Shown in pieces: positions 13,436 to 24,007 of a stretch of DNA of 64,000 nt (positions are counted from its first letter, which is position 1; each line of letters opens with the position of its first letter). The position numbers and the translations under genes were made by a program. The stretch is from an uncultured Dokdonella sp. (GTDB taxonomy: Bacteria > Pseudomonadota > Gammaproteobacteria > Xanthomonadales > Rhodanobacteraceae), in assembly GCA_934526015.1 (NCBI GenBank), contig CAKSZY010000004.1, positions 101,435 through 165,434 of the forward strand, in the 5' to 3' direction. The notes beneath the pieces are model-generated. The model was not told the DNA's origin. It was given only the letters and a program-made list of their open reading frames with translations, and ran no database searches.

Positions 13436-13561
13436 CCAGCGGTTCGCGGCGCCCGCTCGTTCAAGAGCGTCGACGTGGCGGCGGACGCGCGCCGCGAAGC
13501 GATGGGCGCGATGGCATTCGCGGAGGCCGGTGTGCCGGCGGCAAGCGAGTAGAGTACGCGA

Positions 13562-13750
13562 ATGGAGAAGAAACCCTTGCATCTCGGCTTGTACAGTGGT
13601 CGTCCGTTTTCCAGCGCGACGGACGAGGAGGTGCGCGCCCAGTGGAACCGCGGCCCCAAAGTGTCGGGCAAGTCTCTCGCAACGAGTCTGGTGCGGCAGA
13701 GCAAGGCGGCGCCACCCGAGAAGAAATCCGAGGGCAGTCGCAACGACTGA
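13562..13750 (+). CDS. Hypothetical small protein
   Basis: 62 aa, MEKKPLHLGLYSGRPFSSAT and onward, basic and Ser/Lys-rich at the end. The start has no strong ribosome-binding site (GAGTAGAGTACGCG upstream). Its lower GC content and residues unlike an antisense shadow suggest it may be real. The neighbouring frame stays open past its stop with plausible residues, so it could be the front half of a broken gene. Function unknown. Confidence 0.3.
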   Translation: MEKKPLHLGLYSGRPFSSATDEEVRAQWNRGPKVSGKSLATSLVRQSKAAPPEKKSEGSRND

Positions 13751-13896
13751 TCGAGCGGGCGAAGTCCGAAGGATCCTTTCCGGGGCGTCGACACCCCATC
13801 CTCGCCGAGCGGGACGAAGAGTGGCACGAGGCTCTCGCAGGGCGCCATGTTGACGTGTTCCGCTTCGGCGTCGACCCGCTGCGCCGCGCGAGGCGT

Positions 13897-14211
13897 CTAG
13901 GTTTGCGAAGGCGGATCCTGCGGGCGCTCGTGTCGCTTCGCAGTGGCGATCAGGCGAGCGACGAGGATCTCGTAGACCTGGTTCTCGAAGTAGCCCGCGA
14001 CGTCGGTCCAGGACATGAAACTGATGGTGGTGCGCTCGAGGTAGTCGCTGCTGGTGACGTCGGTGCCTGCTTTCGCTTCCGCACCCGGACGCAGTTTGCC
14101 GGCCCACACCAGCACGCCGTTCTCGTGGCGTTGAACATCGTCATGGCGGGATGGCGCCCGGCTTCATCCCGTTCGGGTCCGACCACATGGGCAACTTCGA
14201 ACTTTAGCATG
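13897..14211 (-). pseudogene. Hypothetical protein gene, apparently frameshifted
   Basis: A minus-strand ATG at 14211, preceded by GCGGGGGT, opens MLKFEVAHVVGPERDEAGRH. This frame then turns into unlikely sequence (ATRTACWCG). The frame one base away is open from about 14175 to the TAG at 13897 and reads convincingly (DDVQRHENGVLVWAGKLRP, then SSDYLERTTISFMSWTDVAG, ending RHERPQDPPSQT). Joining the two gives about 105 aa. A single indel or sequencing error would explain it. No family recognised. Confidence 0.35.
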
Positions 14212-14436
14212 CCGACCCCCGCAGGGAAATGAGCGTCGCGTATCGTACGGGATGCCATCCGGGATTCAACCGCGCCGCGCGCCGTTCGTCGGCGTGCAAG
14301 CCCGGCCGCCGCCCCGATACCGGCGGATGAACGGCGTCGCTGGTTCATCCCCCATTTGTTCCGCGTCGCAGTGGCATTCATGGCGGCAGGATCAGGCTGC
14401 TTCCACCCGGCAATCCTGCCGGAAGGAGTCAACGAC

Positions 14437-14649
14437 ATGGGCCAGCATCGCGAACAGCAGAACCAGGGCGGGAACGCACCGCGGCAGAACCAGGGCGGCC
14501 AACCACGCCACGGGGAAAATCCCGGCACCGGCAAGCAGGCCGGTCAGGATCCGCGTGAGCAGGACGCTCGCAACCAGCGCACCGATCAGCACCCGCAGGA
14601 CGGGCAGCGCGTGCGCGACGAGGAAGACCCGCGTGGCCCGCAGCGTTGA
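14437..14649 (+). CDS. Small Gln/Gly/Asn-rich hydrophilic protein
   Basis: 70 aa from the ATG at 14437, supported by GGAAGGAG ending eight bases upstream and by a strong terminator 18 bases after the stop. The sequence is extremely polar and low-complexity (NQGGNAPRQNQGGQPRHG, QDPREQDARNQRTDQHPQDG) with no hydrophobic stretch, so it is probably disordered. Small proteins of this kind often respond to stress or desiccation, and the trehalose genes downstream fit that idea, but this is inference. The antisense strand is open and hydrophobic but lacks such signals. Confidence 0.6.
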   Translation: MGQHREQQNQGGNAPRQNQGGQPRHGENPGTGKQAGQDPREQDARNQRTDQHPQDGQRVRDEEDPRGPQR

Positions 14650-14666
14650 CACGCGGACCCGTGGCC

Positions 14667-14697
14667 GGGGCGGGGCACCAGCCCCGCCCCTTTTGTT
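14667..14697 (+). terminator. Strong rho-independent terminator
   Basis: GGGGCGGGGC at 14667-14676, loop ACCA, then the perfect complement GCCCCGCCCC at 14681-14690, followed by TTTTGTT. It ends the transcription unit of the 70-aa protein and faces the AarF-type gene coming from the other strand. Confidence 0.9.
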
Positions 14698-14775
14698 GTC
14701 GATCGTGGCGCCCGGCAGGTGCGGCGCGCGTGACCCGGAACGTACGGCCCGCGGCGGCTTGTCTGTGCGGATCGT

Positions 14776-18573
<3,798 letters not shown>

Positions 18574-18586
18574 CGGAGTTCCTCCC

Positions 18587-19408
18587 TCATCGGTGTTCGC
18601 TTGAGGCGGCCGCCGCCAGCCACGCGCGGGTGGCAGCCGGATCGCGCAGGGAAAAGCGTGCGGCGGTCGGCCGGCGTGCGCCGACGACGACGCTGATGCC
18701 GTGCCGGCGGTTGACGAAGTCGAACGCATGCTCGTCGGTCAGGTCGTCGCCGACCATCCACGGACGGCGGCCGGCAAACGGCGGGTCACGCATCCACTGC
18801 CCGATGGCATCGCCCTTGTTGCGGCCGCGCGGACGCAGCTCGATGACATGGTCGCCCGCCTGCAAGCGGAACTCCGGACCGGCGAGGTCGGCAAGCTCCC
18901 CGGCGATTGTCCGTACCTGCGCGGCTGCATCCGGCGCGCCGCGGAAATGCAGGGCCAGGGCGGCGCGCTTGTTCTCGACGAGGACGCCATCGAGTCCCTG
19001 CACGCGCAGCAGCGCGCGTTCGAGCGCAGCCGCCATTCGCGGATGCGCACACGCTGCGGTTTCGACGCGGCCCTCGGAACTGCGCCATTCCAGCCCGTGC
19101 AGACCCGCCGCCGCGAGGCCGGCGAGGTCGCGTCCGCAGAGCGCATCGATGTCCGCGAGCGGACGTCCCGAGACGATCGCCACGGCGCCATCCAGCCGCC
19201 GTTGCAGGGCCGCCAGCGACCGCCGGACCTCGTCGGTCATCACCACCTCCTGCGGTCGGCGGGTGAAATCGAGCAGCGTGCCGTCGAGGTCGAGGAACAC
19301 GCACGCGGATGAATCGGGATGCGCTGGCGAAGGAAGCACGGGTCTCGTCGGTGGCTGCGGAAGGCGAGGCCGCCCGAAGTGGACGCCTCGAAGCTCGAAA
19401 GCGATCAA
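18587..19408 (-). CDS. otsB: Trehalose-6-phosphate phosphatase
   Basis: Up to 273 aa. The HAD motifs are clear: VFLDLDGTLLDF (motif I), IVSGRPLADIDAL (motif II region), and MVGDDLTDEHAFDFVN (motif III). It dephosphorylates trehalose-6-phosphate made by OtsA. The start is uncertain: the longest frame opens with TTG at 19408, and an in-frame GTG about 26 codons later (before LPSPAHPDSS) is also possible; neither has a good ribosome-binding site. otsA is 2 kb away on the same strand, beyond two plus-strand genes. Confidence 0.92.
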   Translation of the reverse strand: MIAFELRGVHFGRPRLPQPPTRPVLPSPAHPDSSACVFLDLDGTLLDFTRRPQEVVMTDEVRRSLAALQRRLDGAVAIVSGRPLADIDALCGRDLAGLAAAGLHGLEWRSSEGRVETAACAHPRMAAALERALLRVQGLDGVLVENKRAALALHFRGAPDAAAQVRTIAGELADLAGPEFRLQAGDHVIELRPRGRNKGDAIGQWMRDPPFAGRRPWMVGDDLTDEHAFDFVNRRHGISVVVGARRPTAARFSLRDPAATRAWLAAAASSEHR

Positions 19409-19522
19409 GCCACGTCGAGGATGAACGGAACCAAACGTTCGCGCTTCACGCCGGTTTCAGACCCGATCGGTTAACCCTTGGCCACGATGCGCATCGCCGG
19501 TGCCCCAGCGGAGACGGATTCC

Positions 19523-20524
19523 ATGACGGTACGGCCGGTCACCGCTGCCGGGTGCACGGGCGTGTTCGTGCTCGACGGAGATGCGCTCGATCCCCTGCAT
19601 CACGAGGCGGTCTCGCTGTGCCATGTCGCCGTGCGCACGGCGCAACTGCTCGAGGTCGGTTTTCACGGACGCTGCCGGCAACCGGCGGCGTATGCGGTCG
19701 CCGCACGCACCTTGCTGGTCGACGAGGCGCGCGCGCACGGGCTGCTCGATGCGTCGATGCTGCTGGGTGGCGTCGTCCCCAGTGCCCATGTCGCCACCAA
19801 GGCGATCACCCATCCGCTGATCGATCCGCATGCGCGGGCGCCCGCCGGCTGGAACGCCGGACTCGGCGGCTTGCTGAGCGCCCACGTGCTGCCGGGTTTC
19901 ACGGCCTTCGAGGCCGCGGATGCCCGACGTGCCGCCGCGCGCCTGCTGCCATCCGGTCCGGTCCGGTTGAAGCGCGTGAACTGCCGCGGCGGCCACGGCC
20001 AGCACGTGGTCCGCGACCTCGAAGCCTTCGATGACATCCTGCGCGACATCGACCCCGGCGAAATCCTCACCGATGGGCTGGTGATCGAGAAGCAGCTCGA
20101 TGCCGCGTTCGCCTGCAGTGTCGGCTGGTTGACGATCGGTCCGTGGTCGATCGCCTATGTCGGCCGGCAGCGCGAGATCGAGGACCCCGGCGGCAACCTC
20201 GTCTACGGTGGCAGCGATCTGCGGGTGATCCGTGGCGACCGCGCGGCCCTGGTCGGGTCGGGACTTTCCGCGGACGCCGTCACCGTCGTGGAAAAGGCGC
20301 TTGCCTACGACGCGGCGGTCGAGCGGACGTTTCCCTCGTTCTACGCCTCGCGGCGCAACTATGACGTGATCCTCGGCAGCGACGCGCGCGGCGTCCGTTG
20401 TTGCGGCGTGCTCGAACAATCCTGGCGGGTCGGCGGTGCCACCCCGGCCGAACTGGCCGCGCTGCACGCGTTCAAGGCCGATCCCGGATTGCAGCAGGTG
20501 CGCGCATCGACGCACGAAGCCTAA
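19523..20524 (+). CDS. DUF3182-family protein, probably truncated by an in-frame stop
   Basis: 333 aa from the ATG at 19523, which has GGAGA eight bases upstream. It resembles DUF3182, an ATP-grasp-like family found near trehalose genes in Xanthomonads (VKRVNCRGGHGQHVV, GLVIEKQLD, YGGSDLRVIRGD, YDAAVERTFPSFYASRRNYD). The frame ends with TAA at 20522-20524 after ASTHEA. The same frame then continues for 39 codons with natural-looking sequence ([20 protein letters not shown]) to a TGA at 20642-20644. A Tyr codon changed to TAA would explain this. Family function is unknown. It lies antisense to the flanking otsA and otsB. Confidence 0.8.
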   Translation: MTVRPVTAAGCTGVFVLDGDALDPLHHEAVSLCHVAVRTAQLLEVGFHGRCRQPAAYAVAARTLLVDEARAHGLLDASMLLGGVVPSAHVATKAITHPLIDPHARAPAGWNAGLGGLLSAHVLPGFTAFEAADARRAAARLLPSGPVRLKRVNCRGGHGQHVVRDLEAFDDILRDIDPGEILTDGLVIEKQLDAAFACSVGWLTIGPWSIAYVGRQREIEDPGGNLVYGGSDLRVIRGDRAALVGSGLSADAVTVVEKALAYDAAVERTFPSFYASRRNYDVILGSDARGVRCCGVLEQSWRVGGATPAELAALHAFKADPGLQQVRASTHEA

Positions 20525-20644
20525 GGTCATCCTGCCCCGCCCGCCGCAGCCGAGGTGTACTTCCGCGATGTGGAACAACGCTTCGGCGGCCTCGTCAAAT
20601 ACGTGACCTGCATCTCCGATGGACATCCAGCTGAAGTCCTTTGA
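20525..20644 (+). pseudogene. Detached C-terminal tail of the DUF3182 gene
   Basis: 39 codons in the same frame as the preceding gene, directly after its TAA. They read GHPAPPAAAEVYFRDVEQ, then [15 protein letters not shown], ending in TGA. The pattern AEVYF, then GxLxKY, looks like a genuine protein end. The tail overlaps the first 26 bases of the downstream hydrolase gene, as coupled genes often do. Confidence 0.5.
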
Positions 20645-21413
20645 CATTGCGGTTGACTGCGAACGTCTTCCAGCCAGCCTGCTGCTGCCGCCGCGCGAGC
20701 TCCCCGGCCTGTTGTTCGTGCACGGATGGGGCGGCAGCCAGTCGCATGACCTTGGCCGCGCGCGCGAGGTGGCCGGCCTCGGCTGCGTCTGCCTGACGTT
20801 CGACCTGCGCGGCCATGCGGAAGGCCGGCCGTCGACGCAAGTGACCCGTCCGCAGAACCAGCGCGACCTGCTCGCCGCCTATGACTGGCTTGCACGGCAA
20901 CCGCAGGTCGATCCGCAGGCGATTGCCGTCGTCGGCATCAGCTACGGCGGTTATCTCGCCGCGTTGCTGACGGCCGAACGAGCGGTGCGCTGGCTCGCCC
21001 TGCGCTCGCCGGCGCTCTACAAGGACGAGGCCTGGGATGCGCCGAAACATTCGCTGCATCTCGACGGCGACCTCGCGCGCTGGCGACACAGGCCGCTGGA
21101 ACCCGCGGACAATCGTGCACTCAAGGCCTGTCGGGCCTACACCGGAGATGTATTGCTGGTGGAGGCGCAGACCGACGACATCGTTCCGCACGCGGTGATC
21201 GAGAACTACACGCGCGCCTTCGCGCAAACGCACTCGCTCACCCGGCGGGTGATCACCGGCGCCGACCATGCGTTCTCGGACAAGCGCATGCAGGCGGACT
21301 ACACCGCCGTGCTCGTGCGCTGGCTGGCCGAAATGATCGGCGGTGCGCGGACCACCGCGGCGGCGCGCGAAGTGGCGGCGAGGAAGCAGGCGAGAAGCCA
21401 CGGAAGCGGATGA
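20619..21413 (+). CDS. Alpha/beta hydrolase (dienelactone-hydrolase/prolyl-oligopeptidase-like)
   Basis: 264 aa. The oxyanion strand [15 protein letters not shown] is followed by the nucleophile elbow [12 protein letters not shown] (Ser about 108), an acid in [10 protein letters not shown], and the histidine in TGADHAF. No signal peptide, so probably cytoplasmic. The substrate cannot be read from sequence. The start has no strong ribosome-binding site and lies inside the interrupted tail of the DUF3182 gene, which suggests the two were translationally coupled. The C-terminal 20 residues are basic and low-complexity. Confidence 0.88.
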   Translation: MDIQLKSFDIAVDCERLPASLLLPPRELPGLLFVHGWGGSQSHDLGRAREVAGLGCVCLTFDLRGHAEGRPSTQVTRPQNQRDLLAAYDWLARQPQVDPQAIAVVGISYGGYLAALLTAERAVRWLALRSPALYKDEAWDAPKHSLHLDGDLARWRHRPLEPADNRALKACRAYTGDVLLVEAQTDDIVPHAVIENYTRAFAQTHSLTRRVITGADHAFSDKRMQADYTAVLVRWLAEMIGGARTTAAAREVAARKQARSHGSG

Positions 21414-21451
21414 CCGCTGCGCGGGCCGCCGCGAAAGCCGGTCGCGTGGTG

Positions 21452-22849
21452 TCAGGCGGCCGTCCGGTCCGGCTCGCGGGAACGCTGCGGTGCGCCTTCG
21501 AGTTCGGCAAGGAAGCCGTTGCTCCAGGTATCGATCGTGTTCGTGCACACCTGCTTCCACAGTGCCTGCCAGCGTGCCTTGCGATCGTGCAACGGCATTT
21601 CCAGCGCCTTGTGCAGGGTCTCGACGATGTCCTCCTGGTCGACCGGATTGATCACCAGCGCGCCATCGAGTTCGCGCGCGGCGCCGGCGAAGCAAGACAG
21701 CACGAGGACACCGGGATCTTCCGGCGGCTGCGCGGCAATGAACTCCTTGGCGACCAGATTCATGCCGTCGCGCAGCGGAGTGACGAGTCCGACGTCGGCC
21801 ATGCGGTAGTAACCGGCCAGCACATCGTGGGAATAGCTGCGGTTGACGTAGCGGATCGGCACCCAATGCGGATCGGCGAACTGGCCGTTCGTGGCGCCGG
21901 CGAGTTGTTCGAGCTGATGCTGCAGGTCCCGGTACTCCGGCAGGTCCTCGCGGCTCGGCGGCGCGATCTGCAGATAGGAAACCCGGGCGCGCCAATGCTC
22001 ATGCCGGCCGAGGAACCGGCCGAAAGCCTCGAAGCGTTGCGGAAGTCCTTTCGAGTAGTCGAGCCGGTCGACGCCGATGACGAGCTTGCGCCCTTCGAGG
22101 CTGGCATCGAGCCGGCGGAATTCGTCGGACAGCGGCGCCCGTTCGGCCTTTTCCGCCACCGCCGCCGCGTCGATGCCGATCGAAAACGCCTTCACCCGCG
22201 TCAGCCGTCCGTCCGGCATGCGCACGCTGCCGTCATCGCCGGAGACCCCGCCGATGCCCTCGAGGTAGGTGCGCAGGCATTGGGCATCGTCCGCGGTCTG
22301 CACGCCGATGAGGTCATACGAAGCCAGCGCCGAGAACAGCAGCTCGTGATGCGGCAGCATCTCCACCAGCGGCGACGGTGGAAACGGCACATGCAGGAAG
22401 AACCCGCTGCGCACGCCGATGCCGGCCTCCCGCAGCTCCTGACCGAGCGGCAGGAGATGGTAGTCGTGCACCCACAGCGTGTCGTCGTGCACGAGTCGCG
22501 GCGCGAGCAACTGGGCGAGGCGCCGGTTCACGTCCCAGTAGCCGATGAAGTCGGGGCGACTGTAGTCCAGCAACGACGGCCGGTAGTGGCACAGCGGCCA
22601 CAGGATGCGGTTGGAAAACCCGAGGTAGTAGCGCTCGTGTTCGGTTGCCGAAAGATCGGTCAGCAGGTATTCGATGCCGCCCTCGCAGGCGGTCGCCGCC
22701 TCGCCGACGCGCTCCACGACCTCGCCGGACCAGCCGAACCAGAGTCCGCGCCGCTTGCGCAAGGCGGAACGCAAGCCGTTGGCCAAGCCTCCCGTGGCCG
22801 TTTCTCCCGGCAAGGCGACCCGATTCGATACCACCACCAGACGACCCAT
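21452..22849 (-). CDS. otsA: Trehalose-6-phosphate synthase (GT20)
   Basis: 465 aa, typical OtsA length. It begins MGRLVVVSNRVALPGE with the G-loop GGLANGLRSALR. Further motifs are WPLCHYRP, WVHDYHLLPLGQELRE, GVDRLDYSKGLPQRFEAF and the nucleotide-binding TPLRDGMNLVAKEFIAAQ. It makes trehalose-6-phosphate from UDP-glucose and glucose-6-phosphate. OtsB acts next. In this window otsA is separated from otsB-GH15 by two genes on the other strand, so it likely has its own promoter. Confidence 0.96.
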   Translation of the reverse strand: MGRLVVVSNRVALPGETATGGLANGLRSALRKRRGLWFGWSGEVVERVGEAATACEGGIEYLLTDLSATEHERYYLGFSNRILWPLCHYRPSLLDYSRPDFIGYWDVNRRLAQLLAPRLVHDDTLWVHDYHLLPLGQELREAGIGVRSGFFLHVPFPPSPLVEMLPHHELLFSALASYDLIGVQTADDAQCLRTYLEGIGGVSGDDGSVRMPDGRLTRVKAFSIGIDAAAVAEKAERAPLSDEFRRLDASLEGRKLVIGVDRLDYSKGLPQRFEAFGRFLGRHEHWRARVSYLQIAPPSREDLPEYRDLQHQLEQLAGATNGQFADPHWVPIRYVNRSYSHDVLAGYYRMADVGLVTPLRDGMNLVAKEFIAAQPPEDPGVLVLSCFAGAARELDGALVINPVDQEDIVETLHKALEMPLHDRKARWQALWKQVCTNTIDTWSNGFLAELEGAPQRSREPDRTAA

Positions 22850-23156
22850 CCATGCCCCCGAAAAAGTGATCTCCGCATCACCATAGGGGCTCGGGCGTCA
22901 ACCCGCGATGAATCGTCAAGCCTGCAGGCATGCGCTGAATCCCCCGGTTCAGCTGTGCCATGATGAAGAAGGCGGACCGATCGAGGTCGCCACACGACTG
23001 CCGGCCCTGCGATGCAGCGATTGGTCGGGCCCGACCGCGATCGCGACCCGCCGACGCGAAATGCCGATGCCTGCAGGATGCCCGGACACGCCGGTGCGCG
23101 CCGAGTCGCGGTCGCGGGCGGTTCACGGCGACCCGCCGCGCTCAAGGAGAAAACCG
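22850..23156. other. 307-bp gap between divergent otsA and GST genes
   Basis: This region must hold the divergent promoters of otsA (minus) and the glutathione S-transferase (plus). TTGACG-like hexamers occur on the minus strand near 22897-22919, but I could not pair them with a convincing -10. No gene, repeat or RNA signature was seen. Confidence 0.4.
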
Positions 23157-23843
23157 ATGATCGACCTTTACTATTGGCCGACGCCGAACGGCCACAAGAT
23201 CACCCTGTTCCTCGAGGAAGCCGGCCTCGACTACGTGATCCGGCCGGTCGACATCGGCAAGGGTGCACAGTTCGAGCCGGCCTTCCTCGCCATCGCGCCG
23301 AACAACCGCATGCCGGCGATCGTCGACCATGCACCGGCCGATGGCGGAGCTCCGCTCAGCGTGTTCGAGTCGGGCGCGATCCTGCGCTATCTCGCCGACA
23401 AGACCGGAAAGTTCGGCGGCAGCGACCTGCGTTCGCGCACCGTGGTCGACGAATGGCTGGCCTGGCAGGTCGGCGGTCTCGGGCCGATGACCGGCCAGTA
23501 CGGGCATTTCAATGTCTATGCGCCCGAGAAGATTCCCTACGCGATCGAGCGTTACACGAAGGAAGCGCTGCGCCTGCTCGGCGTGCTCGACCGGCGCCTG
23601 GCCGGCCGCGCCTTCCTCGCCGGCGACGACTACACGATCGCCGACATGGCTGCGTATCCGTGGATCAACCCCTACACGAAGGCGCCGCTCGATCTCGAAG
23701 CGTTCGCCGAAGTGCGCCGCTGGCAGGCCGCGATTGCCGAACGCCCGGCCACGCAGCGCGCCTGGGCGCGCGGCGCCGAAGTCCATCCCGACGCCGGCAA
23801 GCCGCTGTCCGAAGAAGAACGCAGGCAGTTGTTCGGGCGTTGA
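23157..23843 (+). CDS. Glutathione S-transferase (YghU/YfcG-like)
   Basis: 228 aa from the ATG at 23157, preceded by AAGGAGA. The thioredoxin-like N-domain reads IDLYYWPTPNGHKITLFLEE, with the glutathione-site NNRMPAIVD and LSVFESGAILRYLA. The helical C-domain has LAGDDYTIADMAAYPW. The Asn/Thr-rich start (WPTPNGHK) and GPMTGQYGHF stretch fit the nu/YghU-YfcG class, which often has disulfide-bond reductase activity. It is monocistronic by spacing. A longer upstream frame exists but has no family similarity. Confidence 0.9.
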   Translation: MIDLYYWPTPNGHKITLFLEEAGLDYVIRPVDIGKGAQFEPAFLAIAPNNRMPAIVDHAPADGGAPLSVFESGAILRYLADKTGKFGGSDLRSRTVVDEWLAWQVGGLGPMTGQYGHFNVYAPEKIPYAIERYTKEALRLLGVLDRRLAGRAFLAGDDYTIADMAAYPWINPYTKAPLDLEAFAEVRRWQAAIAERPATQRAWARGAEVHPDAGKPLSEEERRQLFGR

Positions 23844-24007
23844 GTCCGCCCTGCGGTGCGCGGGCCGGACATCGCGACCGTCCCGATTCCCGCCCTCGCA
23901 GCCGGGTTCGCGTGCGCGGTTCCCGGCACGCCCACGAGCGGGCGGCAAGCGCCGCCCGTCCCGCGCTCTGCCTTGCGTGATAATGCACGTATTGCCGGGA
24001 GGAACCG

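Larger units (their letters stand above)
13436..14436. other. 1-kb stretch with no secure gene; probable decayed coding DNA
   Basis: After mnmE, several short open stretches have coding-like composition but no complete gene. One is a plus-strand run directly after the mnmE stop, ending FAEAGVPAASE at about 13551. Others are the small reading frame at 13562-13750, an open run past it on the plus strand (HPILAERDEEWHEALAG) with no usable start, and the frameshifted minus-strand candidate at 13897-14211. This reads like remains of small genes. I recognise no family. Confidence 0.4.

Noticed and set aside
10094-14107. Very long minus-strand open frame opposite yidC and mnmE
   Set aside because: It is the antisense of two clear housekeeping genes; its product is Arg/Ala/Gly/Glu-rich shadow sequence typical of high-GC DNA, without any domain.
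14392-14652. Hydrophobic minus-strand frame opposite the 70-aa protein
   Set aside because: It looks like a membrane protein, but only because Gln/Gly/Asn codons reversed give Leu/Ala/Val codons. The plus strand has the better start and the terminator.
19457-20647. Minus-strand frame of about 396 codons opposite the DUF3182 gene
   Set aside because: The plus strand has the ribosome-binding site and recognisable family patterns; the minus product is shadow-like.
22908-23156. N-terminal extension of the glutathione S-transferase
   Set aside because: The frame is open, but the extension lacks family similarity and the ATG at 23157 has a proper ribosome-binding site.
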